A stretch of DNA of 64,000 nucleotides from an uncultured Flavobacteriaceae bacterium (GCA_947503105.1 CANNCM010000001.1:310001-374000), one strand, 5' to 3'. Counted from the stretch's first letter, positions 18,112 to 28,199 are shown. Numbers and translations are program-made. Notes: a model not told the origin generated them from the sequence alone.

Positions 18112-20586
18112 TTAAGACCCACACATTAAGCAATCGTCCCCTTCGGAAGCTTTGGCTTGCTCAATTAGCGCCTTCATCTCCTCGGCAGACATTGGTTCTA
18201 CCTCTGCATCCATTGTTGTTTCTTTAGAAAACTTTTGTGCTGTTTTGGCTGCCTTTTGTTGTTGTTGTTCAAGGACTTGAGGGTCCGTACCGGCTTCGGT
18301 CTTTGGTGCTTGTTTTTGCTTTGTGTCCAAAGTAAATTTAATCGCATCCACCGCACTTTTGGTACGCAAGTAGTACATCCCTGTTTTTAGGCCACTTTTC
18401 CAAGCATAAAAATGCATAGAGGTTAGTTTTGCCATTGTTGCGCCTTCCATAAAGAGGTTTAAGGATTGAGATTGATCAATGAAATAACCTCTTTGACGTG
18501 ACATGTCAATAATGTCTTTCATGCTCAATTCCCAAACGGTTTTATATAATTCCTTGATTTCTTGTGGAATCACATCTATATGTTGAATAGATCCGTTGGC
18601 ACGCATGATGTCTTGTTTTAAGCCGTCGTTCCAAAGTCCAAGTTCAACCAAGTCCTCCAAGAGGTGTTTGTTCACCACAATAAATTCTCCAGACAGTACA
18701 CGTCGCGTATAAATGTTTGAAGTATAGGGCTCAAAACATTCATTGTTTCCTAAAATTTGAGAAGTACTTGCTGTTGGCATTGGCGCAACAAGAAGTGAGT
18801 TTCTAACACCGTGTTTAAGGACTTGCTTGCGGAGTTTTCCCCAATCCCAAAGTCCACTGAGTTCTTCGTCTTTTAGGCCCCATAAATTATATTGGAATTT
18901 GCCTTCACTTATTGGTGATCCTTTATACGTTTTGTAAGGCCCCTCGGCTTTTGCTTCTTCCATTGAAGCAGTAACCGCTGCAAAATAAATCGTTTCAAAA
19001 ATGTCTTGATTTAATTTCTTGGCTTCATCACTTGTAAATGGCAAACGCAATTTAATAAAAGTATCTGCCAGACCTTGAACCCCTAGTCCAATAGGGCGAT
19101 GTCTAAAGTTTGAGTTCTCGGCTTCGATAACTGGGTAGTAATTACGATCAATTACTTTATTGAGGTTGCGTGTAACACGCTTTGTGATTCTAAATAATTC
19201 TTTGTGATCAAATTCACCATCTTTGATAAACATTGGTAAAGCAATAGAGGCCAAATTACAAACAGCAACTTCATCTGGTGATGTGTATTCGATAATTTCT
19301 GTGCATAAATTTGAAGACCGAATGGTTCCTAAGTTTTGCTGATTTGATTTGCGGTTTGCAGCATCTTTGTACAGCATGTAAGGGGTTCCCGTTTCAATTT
19401 GAGATTCAGTAATTTTTTCCCAAAGTTCGCGAGCTTTTATTGTTTTTCTACCTTTTCCTTCTTCTTCGTACTTAGTGTATAGGGCTTCAAATTCTTCGCT
19501 GTGCGTGTCTGGCAAACCAGGACATTCATTTGGGCACATGAGAGTCCAACTGCCATCTTCTTGGACACGCTTCATGAATAAATCTGGAATCCACATTGCA
19601 TAAAACAAATCGCGAGCACGCATTTCTTCTTTACCATGGTTTTTCTTTAAATCAAGAAAATCAAAAATATCGGCATGCCAAGGTTCTAGGTAAATTGCAA
19701 AACTTCCTTTTCGTTTTCCTCCACCTTGATCAACATAACGTGCGGTATCGTTATAAACACGCAACATTGGAACAATACCATTGCTCGTTCCATTTGTTCC
19801 AGCAATATAGCTGCCTGTTGCACGAACGTTATGCATTGCTAATCCAATTCCTCCTGCAGATTGTGAAATTTTTGCAGTTTGTTTTAATGTGTCATAAATT
19901 CCATCAATACTGTCTTCTTTCATTGTCAACAAGAAACATGATGACATTTGTGGTTTTGGTGTTCCAGAGTTGAAAAGTGTTGGAGTTGCATGTGTGAAAT
20001 ACTTTTTGGACATCAACGTATAGGTCTCTATAGCAGCATCTAAATCATCAAGATGAATCCCTATGGATACACGCATAAGCATGTGCTGTGGACGTTCTGC
20101 TATTTTACCGTTCAATTTCAATAAATAGGAGCGTTCAAGGGTTTTGAATCCAAAATAATCATATCCAAAATCTCTATTGTATATGATTGTTGAATCTAAT
20201 TTTTCTTTATTTTTCATGATGACGTTGTACACTTCATCTGAGAGCAATGGAGCGTCTTTTCCGGTACGAGGATTGACATAGGTGTACAAATCGTGCATAA
20301 CTTCACTAAAGGTTTTTTTGGTGCTTTTGTGTAAGTTAGAGACCGAAATACGTGCGGCAAGGCGTGCATAGTCTGGATGAGCAGTTGTCATTGTTGCTGC
20401 AATTTCGGCGGCAAGGTTATCCAGCTCGCTGGTCGTTACGCCATCATAGAGTCCGTCAATGACACGCATGGCAACTTTCAGAGGATCTACAAGTTCATTC
20501 AAACCATAGCAAAGTTTTCTCACTCTTGCTGTGATTTTATCAAACATGATTTCTTCTTTTCTGCCGTCTCTTTTTATTACATACAT
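18112..20586 (-). CDS. nrdA: Ribonucleoside-diphosphate reductase alpha subunit (class Ia)
   Basis: Catalytic subunit that reduces NDPs to dNDPs with the radical supplied by NrdB. With the ATG at 20586 it has 824 residues: an N-terminal ATP-cone ([18 protein letters not shown]), then the ten-stranded barrel with SSCFLL (redox Cys), NLCTEI (active-site Cys and Glu) and [14 protein letters not shown]. The C-terminus ends in CLMC, the pair that re-reduces the active site. A long Gln/Lys/Ala/Glu-rich linker of about 65 residues precedes it. A longer reading to 20622 adds a basic leader unlike the family. It follows nrdB after 173 bases. Confidence 0.97.
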   Translation of the reverse strand: MYVIKRDGRKEEIMFDKITARVRKLCYGLNELVDPLKVAMRVIDGLYDGVTTSELDNLAAEIAATMTTAHPDYARLAARISVSNLHKSTKKTFSEVMHDLYTYVNPRTGKDAPLLSDEVYNVIMKNKEKLDSTIIYNRDFGYDYFGFKTLERSYLLKLNGKIAERPQHMLMRVSIGIHLDDLDAAIETYTLMSKKYFTHATPTLFNSGTPKPQMSSCFLLTMKEDSIDGIYDTLKQTAKISQSAGGIGLAMHNVRATGSYIAGTNGTSNGIVPMLRVYNDTARYVDQGGGKRKGSFAIYLEPWHADIFDFLDLKKNHGKEEMRARDLFYAMWIPDLFMKRVQEDGSWTLMCPNECPGLPDTHSEEFEALYTKYEEEGKGRKTIKARELWEKITESQIETGTPYMLYKDAANRKSNQQNLGTIRSSNLCTEIIEYTSPDEVAVCNLASIALPMFIKDGEFDHKELFRITKRVTRNLNKVIDRNYYPVIEAENSNFRHRPIGLGVQGLADTFIKLRLPFTSDEAKKLNQDIFETIYFAAVTASMEEAKAEGPYKTYKGSPISEGKFQYNLWGLKDEELSGLWDWGKLRKQVLKHGVRNSLLVAPMPTASTSQILGNNECFEPYTSNIYTRRVLSGEFIVVNKHLLEDLVELGLWNDGLKQDIMRANGSIQHIDVIPQEIKELYKTVWELSMKDIIDMSRQRGYFIDQSQSLNLFMEGATMAKLTSMHFYAWKSGLKTGMYYLRTKSAVDAIKFTLDTKQKQAPKTEAGTDPQVLEQQQQKAAKTAQKFSKETTMDAEVEPMSAEEMKALIEQAKASEGDDCLMCGS

Positions 20587-20759
20587 AGTATTTTTAATTT
20601 TTTTGCTTTTAGGTGCGTCCAAAAAAGCGGTTAGTTGGTTGTTCTATCGCATTCGTACTCGAACAAATGCTCAGTTATTTTTTATTAAAAGGTGATAAGG
20701 TATTTCTACTTTATCAATGTTTAAACAATGGTGTTTGCTTCGACGATTAAAACAGAGTC

Positions 20760-21740
20760 CTAAAAATCTGTATCGAAACTGTATTTGTTGGTGTCCTCTT
20801 CTTCTTTGTTGAGGACTCCTGCTTTTTGATATTCTGAGACACGTTTTTCAAAGAAGTTTGTTTTTCCTTGAAGTGAAATCATGTCCATAAAATCAAATGG
20901 ATTCGAGGTGTTATATTCTTTTTCACAGTTCAACTCTAAAAGAAGTCGATCTGCTACAAATTCTAGGTATTGTGACATTAATTTTGAGTTCATCCCTATC
21001 AAACTTGCTGGAAGTGATTCTGTTATAAACTCACGTTCAATGTTTAGAGCATCAACAATAATTTCTCTTATACGCTCTTTGGGTACTTTGTTTATGAGAT
21101 GGTTGTTGTGCAAGTGAACTGCAAAATCTGCATGAACGCCTTCATCTCTAGAAATCAATTCGTTAGAAAACGTAAGCCCTGGCATAAGGCCGCGTTTTTT
21201 TAACCAAAAGATAGAACAAAAAGCACCTGAAAAGAAGATACCTTCTACAGCTGCAAACGCAATAAGGCGTTCTGCAAAACTTGGAGATTCTATCCATTTG
21301 AGAGCCCAATCTGCCTTTTTCTTAATGGCAGGAAAATTCTCGATAGCATTGAAAAGTTGATCTTTTTCTGCCTCATCTTTTACATAGGTGTCTATCAAAA
21401 GTGAATAGGTTTCGCTATGAATATTTTCCATCATAATTTGAAACCCATAAAAGAATTTTGCTTCGCTATATTGAACTTCATTTACAAAGTTTTCTGCTAA
21501 GTTTTCATTAACAATACCATCGCTTGCCGCAAAAAAGGCCAAAATGTGTTTGATAAAATAACGCTCGTCATCCGAAAGCTTTTCATTCCAGTCTGTTAAA
21601 TCTTGGTGAAGGTCAATCTCTTCTGCAGTCCAAAAACTGGCCTCTGATTTCTTGTACCACTCCCATATGTCGTGGTGTTGAATAGGAAATATAACAAAAC
21701 GGTCTTTGTTTTCTTTTAGAATCGGTTCTACTTGTGGCAT
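20760..21740 (-). CDS. nrdB: Ribonucleoside-diphosphate reductase beta subunit (class Ia)
   Basis: Diiron-tyrosyl radical subunit, 326 residues. Expected ligands are visible: Asp43 in EID, Glu105 and His108 in MENIHSETY, the radical Tyr112 four residues after His108, and the second Glu/His set around [16 protein letters not shown] and [14 protein letters not shown]. This is the Tyr-bearing class Ia form. The gene lies upstream of nrdA in the same direction. The 285 bases before it hold an A/T-rich region and one 8-base-pair stem-loop (21983-22003); I see no convincing NrdR box pair. Confidence 0.97.
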   Translation of the reverse strand: MPQVEPILKENKDRFVIFPIQHHDIWEWYKKSEASFWTAEEIDLHQDLTDWNEKLSDDERYFIKHILAFFAASDGIVNENLAENFVNEVQYSEAKFFYGFQIMMENIHSETYSLLIDTYVKDEAEKDQLFNAIENFPAIKKKADWALKWIESPSFAERLIAFAAVEGIFFSGAFCSIFWLKKRGLMPGLTFSNELISRDEGVHADFAVHLHNNHLINKVPKERIREIIVDALNIEREFITESLPASLIGMNSKLMSQYLEFVADRLLLELNCEKEYNTSNPFDFMDMISLQGKTNFFEKRVSEYQKAGVLNKEEEDTNKYSFDTDF

Positions 21741-21982
21741 GTTTTGAATGGTTTTTTGTTTTATAAATTGGTTTCTATAGCACCTAACAAAGATTTAAAA
21801 TTGTAGGTTTAAATAAAAGTCATTTTTATAAACATTGTTCTTAAGTTTTTAACAACGAGTAGGTTTTTTCTTACAATATTGAGATTCTGTGTTTAACTTA
21901 ATAACTTGATTTTCAGTAACTTACAACTCTCTTCTCTCTTAAAAAGGCAAAAAATCTAAAAAGGAAATTGAAGTTGTCTTTT

Positions 21983-22003
21983 ATCACTTTTATTTAAAGT
22001 GAT
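21983..22003. other. Stem-loop between DUF3109 gene and nrdB
   Basis: ATCACTTT and AAAGTGAT form a perfect 8-base-pair stem with a five-base loop, 23 bases after the end of the DUF3109 gene. A T-rich stretch follows on the plus strand but not on the minus strand, where the gene lies. It may be a weak terminator, an mRNA-end stabiliser or an operator for nrdB. Confidence 0.4.
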
Positions 22004-22025
22004 TTGTTTTTGAATCCAAAAACTT

Positions 22026-22598
22026 TTATTTCAAAGATTTATTGGCAGCAATTTTTTCAAGCTCTTTGTACCATGGCGCTCCAAATTTTCGAATCAGTGC
22101 GTCTTTGACAAATTTGTATACAGGAATTTGTAACTCTTTTCCCAAACTGCAAGCGGCATCACAAATATGCCATTTGTGATAATTTACAGCTGAAAATTCG
22201 CTATACGCTTTGACTCGTATTGGATATAAATGACAAGAAACTGGTTTTTTCCAATCGATATCGCCTTGGTTGTAGGCTTCTTCAATACCACACAGTGCTG
22301 TTTGGTGTTCGTCAAAAATCACATAAGCACAATCTGCTCCATCTACCAATGGTGTTTCAAATTCGCCATCTTCTGTAGTGACATAAACTCCTTGCGTTTC
22401 TATGGCCTCTATGCCTTCTGGACGCAGGTAGGGTTTTAGTTTCGGATAAATGGCTTGAAGCTGTTTTGTTTCTTCTTTATCTAATGGTGCGCCCGCGTCT
22501 CCATCAATACAACAAGCGCCTTTACATGCAGAAAGATTACATGCAAAATCTTTGTCTAAAATAGCCTCCGAAACAATTGTTTTTCCAAGTTGAAACAT
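22026..22598 (-). CDS. DUF3109 family cysteine-rich protein
   Basis: The 190-residue protein belongs to DUF3109, found mostly in Bacteroidota. It is rich in conserved cysteines: CNLSACKGACCIDGD near residues 20-34, CAYVIF and CGIEEAY in the middle, then CHLYPIRV and HICDAACSLGKEL. The clustered Cys pattern resembles the YkgJ/zinc-iron-chelating group, so a metal or iron-sulfur site is likely. The cellular function is not known. There is no signal peptide. It is transcribed divergently from marC across 107 bases. Confidence 0.88.
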   Translation of the reverse strand: MFQLGKTIVSEAILDKDFACNLSACKGACCIDGDAGAPLDKEETKQLQAIYPKLKPYLRPEGIEAIETQGVYVTTEDGEFETPLVDGADCAYVIFDEHQTALCGIEEAYNQGDIDWKKPVSCHLYPIRVKAYSEFSAVNYHKWHICDAACSLGKELQIPVYKFVKDALIRKFGAPWYKELEKIAANKSLK

Positions 22599-22705
22599 GA
22601 GGCGAAGATAGAAATTATAACATTAATTATTCACTAAAATATTATGTAGTTTTTGATTTGATTATAAAAAAAATACTGACCTTTGCCACAACATAAATCT
22701 TACAT

Positions 22706-23284
22706 ATGAACTTGAATATCAAAGAAATTTTTACGGCCTTTATGGTGCTATTCGCTGTTATAGATATTGTAGGCAATATTCCTATTATCATTGATTTGAG
22801 AAAAAAAGCTGGCCACATACAAAGCGAAAAAGCTTCTATTATTGCTGGTATAATCATGATTATTTTCTTATTTGTTGGAGAAAGTATTTTAAAATTAGTG
22901 GGGATTGATGTGCATTCGTTTGCTGTTGCGGGGGCTTTCATATTATTGTTTATTGCTCTAGAAATGATTTTAGGCATTACACTCTATAAGCAAGATGAGG
23001 GTTCTTCACTCAATGCTACGGTTTTCCCCCTGGCCTTCCCATTGATTGCTGGGCCTGGAAGCTTGACAACCTTATTGTCTTTGCGTTCAGAATTTCAAAT
23101 AGAAAATATCATTTTGGCGGTTGTTATCAATGTTATTTTGATTTTTGCTGTATTGAAAACCTCAGCAAAAATTGAACGCTTTATAGGACAAAATGGAATC
23201 AATATCACTCGTAAAATATTTGGTGTAATATTGCTCGCAATTGCTGTAAAATTATTTACTTCCAACATAAAATTCTTACTTTAA
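22706..23284 (+). CDS. MarC family integral membrane protein
   Basis: A 192-residue polytopic membrane protein with about six hydrophobic helices. Family marks include the N-terminal FMVLFAVIDIVGNIPII, the central FPLAFPLIAGPGSLTTLLSL and the C-terminal GVILLAIAVKLF. The MarC family is often named NAAT transporter, but the role of most members is unsettled. A small two-helix protein gene begins four bases after the stop, so the pair is likely cotranscribed. Confidence 0.9.
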   Translation: MNLNIKEIFTAFMVLFAVIDIVGNIPIIIDLRKKAGHIQSEKASIIAGIIMIIFLFVGESILKLVGIDVHSFAVAGAFILLFIALEMILGITLYKQDEGSSLNATVFPLAFPLIAGPGSLTTLLSLRSEFQIENIILAVVINVILIFAVLKTSAKIERFIGQNGINITRKIFGVILLAIAVKLFTSNIKFLL

Positions 23285-23287
23285 GAT

Positions 23288-23485
23288 ATGAAATTAACAA
23301 CTTATATTATCTCTGTAATAGCACTAATCATATTGATTTTTAATATTAGTAAAATCAATTTTGAAGCCCCTTTGGAGGGCGATAGTCATACAGCTGTAGT
23401 GACAAGCATTGCTGCTGGTTGTGCTATTCTGATCGCGACACTTGTTCGAGTAGTGAAAAAAATTGAGAGGTTGACAAAGCCATAA
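23288..23485 (+). CDS. Small two-helix membrane protein downstream of marC-like gene
   Basis: Not recognised. At 65 residues it has hydrophobic segments at about 4-22 and 38-56, separated by an acidic loop (FEAPLEGDSHTAVV), and a basic C-terminal tail (RVVKKIERLTKP). The start codon is four bases after the preceding stop, which argues for translation in the same operon. Nothing in the sequence points to a function. Confidence 0.7.
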   Translation: MKLTTYIISVIALIILIFNISKINFEAPLEGDSHTAVVTSIAAGCAILIATLVRVVKKIERLTKP

Positions 23486-23505
23486 TTATAGGTTTAAAAT
23501 GACTT

Positions 23506-23928
23506 TTAGAGCGCTACATGAGCCACTTCTATTCCTGCTTGTTCTAAAAATTTTACCCCAGATAAATCTTTGTAGGCCTTGCTAAAAACGACGCGTATGA
23601 TGCCTGCTTGATGTATCAATTTGCTGCAATTCTGGCATGGCGATAACGTAATGTACAGCGTAGCACCTTTACAGGACTGCGTTGATGCGGCTACCTTCAA
23701 AATGGCATTGGCTTCTGCATGAAGGACATACCATTTTGTGTACCCCTCTTCGTCTTCGCAAAAATTCTCAAAACCGGTGGGTGTGCCATTGTAGCCGTCA
23801 GAAATTATCATACGATCTTTAACAATAATAGCACCCACTTGCTTGCGCTGACAATAAGAAAGTTTTGCCCATTCTCTGGCCATTCTCAAATAGGCTTTAT
23901 CATATTTTAGTTGCTTGTTGTCAGTCAT
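23506..23928 (-). CDS. dCMP deaminase family protein
   Basis: A zinc-dependent deaminase, 140 residues, that would convert dCMP to dUMP for thymidylate synthesis. HAE at 70-72 gives the zinc His and catalytic Glu. PCQNC at 97-101 gives the two zinc Cys. The insertion GYNGTPTGFENFCEDEEG (about 45-62) with an extra Cys is typical of ComEB/dCMP deaminases and separates it from TadA. A promoter element lies just upstream. It is convergent with the small protein gene at 23288-23485. Confidence 0.9.
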   Translation of the reverse strand: MTDNKQLKYDKAYLRMAREWAKLSYCQRKQVGAIIVKDRMIISDGYNGTPTGFENFCEDEEGYTKWYVLHAEANAILKVAASTQSCKGATLYITLSPCQNCSKLIHQAGIIRVVFSKAYKDLSGVKFLEQAGIEVAHVAL

Positions 23929-23946
23929 TTGATGGCTATTAAATCA

Positions 23947-23954
23947 CAAATCTA
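23947..23954 (-). promoter_or_regulatory. -7 promoter element for dCMP deaminase gene
   Basis: Read on the minus strand this is TAGATTTG, an exact match to TAnnTTTG, 18 bases before the ATG at 23928. The leader would be about 12 bases. Confidence 0.5.
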
Positions 23955-23988
23955 AGATAGTGGTTTGAAGCGAAATTGCAATTTTTGA

Positions 23989-24576
23989 TTAGGAAAATAA
24001 TGGGCTTTGAATAATTAATGGCAGCATTAATCCTAAAATAACAGCGGAGCTCACCATCACCCAATCTCGTGTTGAAAACCGAAATATATTTTGAAAAATA
24101 AAACTTAAAAATAAAACACAAAATACAATGATAAGCTGTCCAATTTCTATCCCAACAGCAAACTCAATGACAGATAGAAAGGTGTTTTCATTGGCACTGA
24201 CCATCGTTTGAAATGCATTGGCAAAACCTAGTCCATGGATGAGTCCAAAAAACATTACAATTCCCAACATCAAATAAGAGCGATTGTCGGTTGGTTTTCT
24301 AGGTGAAAAAATATTGAATAATGCTGCAAAAAATAGTGTCATTGGGATGAGCCATTCTGTTACATTGACATTTAAATTGACAATACCAAAAACGCCGAGA
24401 AGTAAACTAAGCGTATGCCCAAGCGTAAAGACAGAGATTAAAATTAACAGACGTTTCCAGTCTTTAAACACATAGGGAAGTGTAAGAAGTACTACAAATA
24501 AAATGTGATCATAGCTGCTGAAACTGACAATGTGATACAATCCTAGTTCCAAGAATTTCAAAAAACTTTCGAGCAT
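23989..24576 (-). CDS. HupE/UreJ-like membrane protein
   Basis: A 195-residue protein with about six hydrophobic helices and family-like motifs: GLYHIVSFSSYDHILFVV at the N-terminus, FTLGHTLSLLLG (second His motif) and HGLGFANAF in the centre. HupE/UreJ proteins are described as nickel or cobalt permeases, and the short Bacteroidota members have His residues in the same places. No hydrogenase or urease genes are nearby, so the metal is unknown. The start matches a promoter element 20 bases upstream. Confidence 0.8.
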   Translation of the reverse strand: MLESFLKFLELGLYHIVSFSSYDHILFVVLLTLPYVFKDWKRLLILISVFTLGHTLSLLLGVFGIVNLNVNVTEWLIPMTLFFAALFNIFSPRKPTDNRSYLMLGIVMFFGLIHGLGFANAFQTMVSANENTFLSVIEFAVGIEIGQLIIVFCVLFLSFIFQNIFRFSTRDWVMVSSAVILGLMLPLIIQSPLFS

Positions 24577-24595
24577 GTATAGATGTTTAGTTTTT

Positions 24596-24603
24596 CAAAA
24601 ATA
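24596..24603 (-). promoter_or_regulatory. -7 promoter element for HupE/UreJ-like gene
   Basis: TATTTTTG on the minus strand, 20 bases before the ATG at 24576. It is a full TAnnTTTG match with a short leader. Confidence 0.5.
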
Positions 24604-24642
24604 CTAAAATATTTCTGCTATAACCTCCTAGCTACAAAATAG

Positions 24643-26670
24643 TTATGGCTTCGCTAAAACTTCTAAACCACAATTTAAAAATGCTTCATATTGTTGACTA
24701 TCAGGCGTATACCCTACGGGTGGTGTCAGGACTGTTTTGCCATCTGGGCTAAGTAATACATAATAGGGCTGCGAATTGGATTGAAAAAATTGAGTTTGAA
24801 AGTGGGCCCATTTATGGCCATAATTTTCAAGCACACGTGTGCCACCGTCTTGGCGTTTTACGGTTAGTTTTTGATCCTCTGGAAGCTCTTTTTTATCATC
24901 TACATACAAAGAAATTAATACATAGTCTTTTTCAAAAAAAGGTTTTATGTTTGATTTTGGCCAAATGTGTTCTTCCATTTTTCGGCAATTTACACAAGCA
25001 TATCCTGTAAAATCCAAGAGAATTGGTTTGTTAACTTTTGATGCATAGGTGATACCTTCTTTTAAATCTTTGAAACATTCAAAATTGTTTGGGCAGTCGT
25101 TCGGATATAGAAAGCTATAACCAACAGGTGGCGCAAGTCCACTTAAAAGCGTGAGTGGGGTAAATGTTTTTGTAGTTTCATTTATTCGAAATCCTGATGC
25201 AAGATACACTACAAAGGCAAAAACTAAGATCCCAGAACTTATTCTAAAGAAAGACAATTTTTGCAAAGGACTATCATGTGGAAATTTAATTTTACCAAAA
25301 ATATAGAGGGCCAGCCCCAAAAAGACCAAAATCCAAATGCCTAGAAATACTTCAATTTTTAGTATCCCCCAGTGCTGTACGAGGTCTGCATTGGATAAAA
25401 ATTTGAACGCTAAAGCAAGTTCCAAAAATCCTAGAATAACTTTAGTTGTGTTAAGCCAACCTCCAGATTTTGGTAATGCATTCAACATATTTGGAAACAT
25501 TGCAAAAAGGGCAAAAGGCAACCCTAGAGCTACGCCAAATCCTCCCATTCCAGCTGTAAGCTGCCAAGCCCCTCCATCGGCAGAAAGTGACCCTGCCAAG
25601 AGCGACCCTAATATTGGCCCTGTACATGAAAATGAAACAATCGAAAGGGTGAGGGCCATAAAAAAGACCCCTAAAATTCCACCTACACCTTCACCTTTGC
25701 TTGTAACGGACGTCCAGCTCGAAGGAAGGGTTAGTTCGTAATATCCAAAGAATGAAAAGGCAAAAAATATGAAAATGATAAAGAAAATGACATTAAGCCA
25801 AACATTGGTTGAGATTTCATTTAATATGTCGGGATTAACGGAATCTAGAAGATGAAAAGGGATGCTCAATATAAGATATACCAATACAATAAACACACCA
25901 TAAAGTATGGCTTTTGACAATCCAGATTTGGCGGTTGAATCTCCCGCTTTTTTGGTAAAAAAACTAACGGTTAGTGGTATCATTGGAAACACACAGGGTG
26001 TGAGTAATGCCAATAGTCCCCCAAGAAATCCAAGCCCAAAAATACGCCACAAAGAATTTTGTTGAGCAACATTTTGTGTCATAGACTCTGATTGAGTAGA
26101 ACACGGAGTTGTTGCTTTTTTAATTTGCTCTGGAGAAATTCCATATAAAATCTTATTGGCATTTTGGGATATATCTTTCCCTTGAATTGTCGAACTTTCT
26201 GCAACAACAAATCCTTTTTCTGAACTGTAATTAAAGCGAAATGGATTGTCTGGTTTATAGGTACACTTAGTGTCATCGCAAGTCATATACTCAATGTTGC
26301 CAGCTAATGTGAAAGCCGTATCTGAAACTTTAATCCGTTGTCGAAATTCTGCTTTATCAAAAAATTTGGACACCACCATATCAAAAACAGGGTCGTGTTT
26401 TGTAACTCTATTTATATTACTTTCTGTTGTTTTTCCAATGCGTTCGTAAGCTGAATTTTTTTCGAAGGAAAATAGAGTAGGAAGAGGTCCACCTTCTTCG
26501 ACGTCCTGGGCGTATATTGCCCAATTTGCATCGATATTAGCAGTAAAAACAAGAGTATATTCTGTATTAGATTGTTGCTCTACCTCTAGCTCCCATTTGA
26601 CAGGGTTAAGGATTTGAGAATAACCCAACGATATAAAAAAAAGTAAGGTAAGCGTTAAAAATTGTCTCAT
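24643..26670 (-). CDS. dsbD: Thiol:disulfide interchange protein DsbD
   Basis: It would carry electrons from cytosolic thioredoxin to the periplasm for protein disulfide reduction and cytochrome maturation. The 675-residue protein has a signal peptide (about 1-18), an N-terminal immunoglobulin-like DsbD-alpha domain with a Cys pair in MTCDDTKC, an eight-helix CcdA-like core with LTPCVFPMIPLT and FSCTGPILG (membrane Cys pair), and a C-terminal thioredoxin domain with the CVNC active site (about residue 555). All three redox pairs are present. It lies downstream of the HxlR gene, with a terminator between them. Confidence 0.95.
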   Translation of the reverse strand: MRQFLTLTLLFFISLGYSQILNPVKWELEVEQQSNTEYTLVFTANIDANWAIYAQDVEEGGPLPTLFSFEKNSAYERIGKTTESNINRVTKHDPVFDMVVSKFFDKAEFRQRIKVSDTAFTLAGNIEYMTCDDTKCTYKPDNPFRFNYSSEKGFVVAESSTIQGKDISQNANKILYGISPEQIKKATTPCSTQSESMTQNVAQQNSLWRIFGLGFLGGLLALLTPCVFPMIPLTVSFFTKKAGDSTAKSGLSKAILYGVFIVLVYLILSIPFHLLDSVNPDILNEISTNVWLNVIFFIIFIFFAFSFFGYYELTLPSSWTSVTSKGEGVGGILGVFFMALTLSIVSFSCTGPILGSLLAGSLSADGGAWQLTAGMGGFGVALGLPFALFAMFPNMLNALPKSGGWLNTTKVILGFLELALAFKFLSNADLVQHWGILKIEVFLGIWILVFLGLALYIFGKIKFPHDSPLQKLSFFRISSGILVFAFVVYLASGFRINETTKTFTPLTLLSGLAPPVGYSFLYPNDCPNNFECFKDLKEGITYASKVNKPILLDFTGYACVNCRKMEEHIWPKSNIKPFFEKDYVLISLYVDDKKELPEDQKLTVKRQDGGTRVLENYGHKWAHFQTQFFQSNSQPYYVLLSPDGKTVLTPPVGYTPDSQQYEAFLNCGLEVLAKP

Positions 26671-26702
26671 GATATAGTAGTTCTAAGGTTATTCACAAAG
26701 AA

Positions 26703-26737
26703 CTAAAAAAATTAAGACTCTACAAAAAATAGTCTTA
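26703..26737 (-). terminator. Rho-independent terminator of HxlR gene
   Basis: TAAGACT (26713-26719) and AGTCTTA (26731-26737) form a seven-base-pair stem with an 11-base loop. On the minus strand the stem is followed by a T-rich run (positions 26712 down to 26703). It separates the HxlR gene from dsbD. Confidence 0.65.
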
Positions 26738-26769
26738 CAATTTAGTAAAGTACCAAGGCCGTTTGTGAA

Positions 26770-27207
26770 CTATACCATCTGGCTTAGGATTGCTTTGCGA
26801 GATTTTTTATAGTTGGTTGTGGTATTTGAAATTATGCTTTTAGGTTGAAGCCCTTCAATATCTTTAAACCACTGCTCTCCTATTGGACCAAATTTCTTTT
26901 TTAGATTGTTTTTGCTCCATTGCATCATTTCGTATATAATAGGATACATTTCTATTCCTGCATCAGTGAGGTAATAGATTTTAGTTTTTTGATCGTTGTG
27001 CAATTTAGTAACATTAAGCAAACCATTATTGATAAGTAATTCCAAACGGTTTGACAATATATTTGTAGCAATTTTTTCTGGAGATTTTAGAAACTCTGTA
27101 AATGTTTTCTTTCCCAGGAAAATATCTCTAATTATAAGTAGCGACCATTTGTCTCCAACGATGTCTAGAGCACTTGTAAGTGGGCAGTTTGATCTGTTTG
27201 TTTTCAT
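26770..27207 (-). CDS. HxlR-type winged helix transcriptional regulator
   Basis: A 145-residue DNA-binding protein. The N-terminus has the HxlR signature (NCPLTSALDIVGDKWSLLIIRDIF region, about 7-30) with one conserved Cys at position 8, followed by a winged helix (KIATNILSNRLELLINNGLL, then a wing). HxlR regulators often sense thiol stress or aldehydes through that N-terminal Cys. The C-terminal 35 residues extend past the core. Its target is unknown; the genes on either side are dsbD and an exported protein. Confidence 0.9.
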   Translation of the reverse strand: MKTNRSNCPLTSALDIVGDKWSLLIIRDIFLGKKTFTEFLKSPEKIATNILSNRLELLINNGLLNVTKLHNDQKTKIYYLTDAGIEMYPIIYEMMQWSKNNLKKKFGPIGEQWFKDIEGLQPKSIISNTTTNYKKSRKAILSQMV

Positions 27208-27225
27208 TGTGATTTAATAGTGAAG

Positions 27226-27233
27226 CAAACTTA
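27226..27233 (-). promoter_or_regulatory. -7 promoter element for HxlR gene
   Basis: TAAGTTTG on the minus strand, an exact TAnnTTTG match 18 bases before the ATG at 27207. Confidence 0.5.
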
Positions 27234-27269
27234 CAAATAAATCCCATTTTTTAAAGTTTATTTAACGTT

Positions 27270-27304
27270 TAATTAATAAAAAAAGGGGCTCTTTGACCCC
27301 TTTT
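27270..27304 (-). terminator. Rho-independent terminator of exported two-domain protein gene
   Basis: AAAAGGGG (27281-27288) pairs with CCCCTTTT (27297-27304) across an eight-base loop. On the minus strand a run of T follows. It lies 24 bases downstream of the gene ending at 27328. Confidence 0.85.
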
Positions 27305-27327
27305 GAAAGCAAAATTTTTGTTGTGTC

Positions 27328-28101
27328 TTAGAAAGTCAACTCAACAACACGATCCCAATGTGCTTCTCCAACAACAGACCATTTCTCTAAATTATTTTCT
27401 GAAACTAAGGTTTTAAACGCCTCACTTTGAGTTCTAACATTCATTCTTTCTGCCCAATTTTTATGGTAATCAAACCGTGATTTATCCACACATACAATCA
27501 TATAATCGGCATCTTTTGCACCAAAAACAGACTTAAAAACCGCATAATGGTAGCTCACGCCTAACTTTTTATCCAAAGCGTTTATATCTTTATTCCATTG
27601 CTCAAAATCTTGGTCAGAATTCATTGAAACACTTATATATTGTATCCTTCTGTAGGTGTTTGCATCTTTTTCTTCTTGTGAAAGAGGCTCCCATGTTTCT
27701 GCAATTGAACTTAACTCTGGCATGTATTCCCAAACAGATGATTCTCTAAAATCTGTAACCTCATTAAAAGCTTCGAAAGCACCGTCTGGAAGTGGGTCCA
27801 TTTCTTGAAAAGCAGCCCATATTTTCTCTTGGCTTGCCTCTTGCTGATCCATTTGCTCTACCATTGCTTGTTTGGAGTCAAACCACTGCAAAAACTGCAT
27901 TTTTTTGCTCCCTTGTTCTGCAAAAACATAAGATTGCATATTATCAATTTCCATTCCTGTTTTGACTGCTGTCATCCAATGATTAACCATTGTAGAAAAA
28001 TTTTCTGGCGATGCAGTATCAATTTCGTTTACAACCATTATGCCCTGTGCGTTCGAAACTAAAGCTGTAAAAAGAAACATTTTAATAAAAAGTTTTTTCA
28101 T
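27328..28101 (-). CDS. Exported protein of unknown function with two similar halves
   Basis: I do not recognise this 257-residue protein. It has a signal peptide (about 1-18, ending VSNAQ). The mature part seems to contain two similar alpha+beta halves (about 22-100 and 150-245). Each begins with a strand, an acidic turn and an amphipathic helix with Trp (NHWMTAVK; EQWNKDINALDK), then a Tyr-rich strand (QSYVFAEQ; YHYAVFKS) and a strand before a helix (MQFLQWFDS; YMIVCVDKS). That spacing suggests two ferredoxin-like folds as in dimeric ABM/DUF domains. It has its own promoter and terminator and is divergent from the GH16 gene. Confidence 0.75.
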   Translation of the reverse strand: MKKLFIKMFLFTALVSNAQGIMVVNEIDTASPENFSTMVNHWMTAVKTGMEIDNMQSYVFAEQGSKKMQFLQWFDSKQAMVEQMDQQEASQEKIWAAFQEMDPLPDGAFEAFNEVTDFRESSVWEYMPELSSIAETWEPLSQEEKDANTYRRIQYISVSMNSDQDFEQWNKDINALDKKLGVSYHYAVFKSVFGAKDADYMIVCVDKSRFDYHKNWAERMNVRTQSEAFKTLVSENNLEKWSVVGEAHWDRVVELTF

Positions 28102-28126
28102 AATAATTTAAATTTTTGGTTATTAT

Positions 28127-28134
28127 CAAATATA
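28127..28134 (-). promoter_or_regulatory. -7 promoter element for exported two-domain protein gene
   Basis: TATATTTG on the minus strand, an exact TAnnTTTG match 25 bases before the ATG at 28101. Confidence 0.5.
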
Positions 28135-28199
28135 ATTATTTATTTTAAAAAGCAAGTTATTTGTTTTGAAAAATTACATCTAAATTATAAATAGATGCC

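Noticed and set aside
21741-22025. NrdR boxes upstream of nrdB
   Set aside because: No pair of sites resembling the NrdR consensus was seen; only one 8-base-pair stem-loop.
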